Positions 12,481-12,593 of a stretch of 12,593 nt of DNA are shown in pieces. Each line of letters opens with the position of its first letter. Position 1 is the first letter of the stretch. The translations under genes and the position numbers were made by a program. Below the pieces are notes generated by a model. It was not told the DNA's origin and did no database searches. It was given only the letters and a program-made list of their open reading frames with translations. Origin of the DNA: an uncultured Collinsella sp. (GTDB taxonomy: Bacteria; Actinomycetota; Coriobacteriia; Coriobacteriales; Coriobacteriaceae); contig CABUSE010000029.1 in the NCBI GenBank assembly GCA_902494135.1, positions 1 through 12,593 on the forward strand, read 5' to 3'.

Positions 12481-12593
12481 GGGGGCGACTGGTTTCGACA
12501 CGATAGCTCTGAGAGAGGAAGCAAGCCGAGGTCTCCTCGCCTCGTTAAACAGGGGTACCGTCAAATTGAATTGACAACAACTCTTCTTTTGAG
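12481..12593 (+). ncRNA. ssrA: tmRNA (transfer-messenger RNA), 5' part, cut by the window edge
   Basis: GGGGGCGACTGGTTTCGACA starts at 12481 and matches the conserved tmRNA 5' end: the 7-base acceptor strand followed by the GGTTTCGAC D-loop-like block. tmRNA with SmpB rescues stalled ribosomes and tags the nascent peptide for proteolysis. The tag reading frame probably begins at GAC 12573, nucleotide 93 of the RNA, close to the resume position in other species. It would read Asp-Asn-Asn-Ser-Ser-Phe-Glu before the edge. The frame is a tentative reading, since the tag end and 3' tRNA-like half are outside. No smpB is in the window. Confidence 0.92.

Noticed and set aside
1..12593. CRISPR array, insertion sequence or prophage genes
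   Set aside because: No regularly spaced direct repeats, transposase, integrase or phage structural motifs were seen on either strand.

Overview
The window is a GC-rich stretch of a bacterial chromosome. It has the look of a gut Coriobacteriia (Actinomycetota) genome, most likely Collinsella or a close relative. This is an inference from base composition, the style of the terminators, the short GGGACAGTCCC palindrome, a GatCAB operon and a GatB with a large insertion. No taxonomic search was possible.

Layout, left to right. (1) Positions 1-1740 hold the last codons of gatA and the whole of gatB, the tRNA-dependent amidotransferase. They are followed by a terminator hairpin that sits inside a 141-bp inverted repeat. 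(2) Positions 1886-3455 hold a second hairpin and a 73-bp near-palindromic operator. They also hold a solitary AAA_14/DUF4143 ATPase with a PD-(D/E)XK-like C-terminus. (3) Positions 3520-8223 hold a divergent AraC-type regulator and a tandem pair of ABC half-transporters. Two 15-bp direct repeats, spaced exactly 21 bp, lie between them and overlap the TTG start of the regulator. The pair resembles the exporter-fold siderophore systems (YbtPQ/IrtAB) that are run by an adjacent AraC regulator. (4) Positions 8224-10815 hold a 29-bp palindrome, a structured leader, a small DUF6110-like membrane protein and an unusual P1B-like metal ATPase. The ATPase has Tyr-Ser-Cys-Ala-Leu-Lys where the Cys-Pro-Cys motif is expected. 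A strong nested terminator ends the unit. (5) Positions 10814-11748 hold a toxin-antitoxin pair, a RelB/DinJ-like antitoxin with a PIN-domain toxin, with a readable promoter and operator. (6) Positions 11761-12241 hold a hairpin and a convergent 144-aa helical protein of unknown function that looks internally duplicated. (7) Positions 12377-12593 hold a promoter, a two-hairpin leader and the 5' part of tmRNA (ssrA), cut by the window edge.

Taken together, two housekeeping genes (gatB, ssrA) flank an accessory block of transport, metal-handling and toxin-antitoxin genes. The strongest leads are the metal ATPase/DUF6110 unit with its odd transmembrane motif, and the two complex inverted-repeat structures between gatB and the DUF4143 ATPase. 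The AraC direct repeats over the start codon are a third lead. No CRISPR array, transposase, phage gene or rRNA/tRNA gene was seen.
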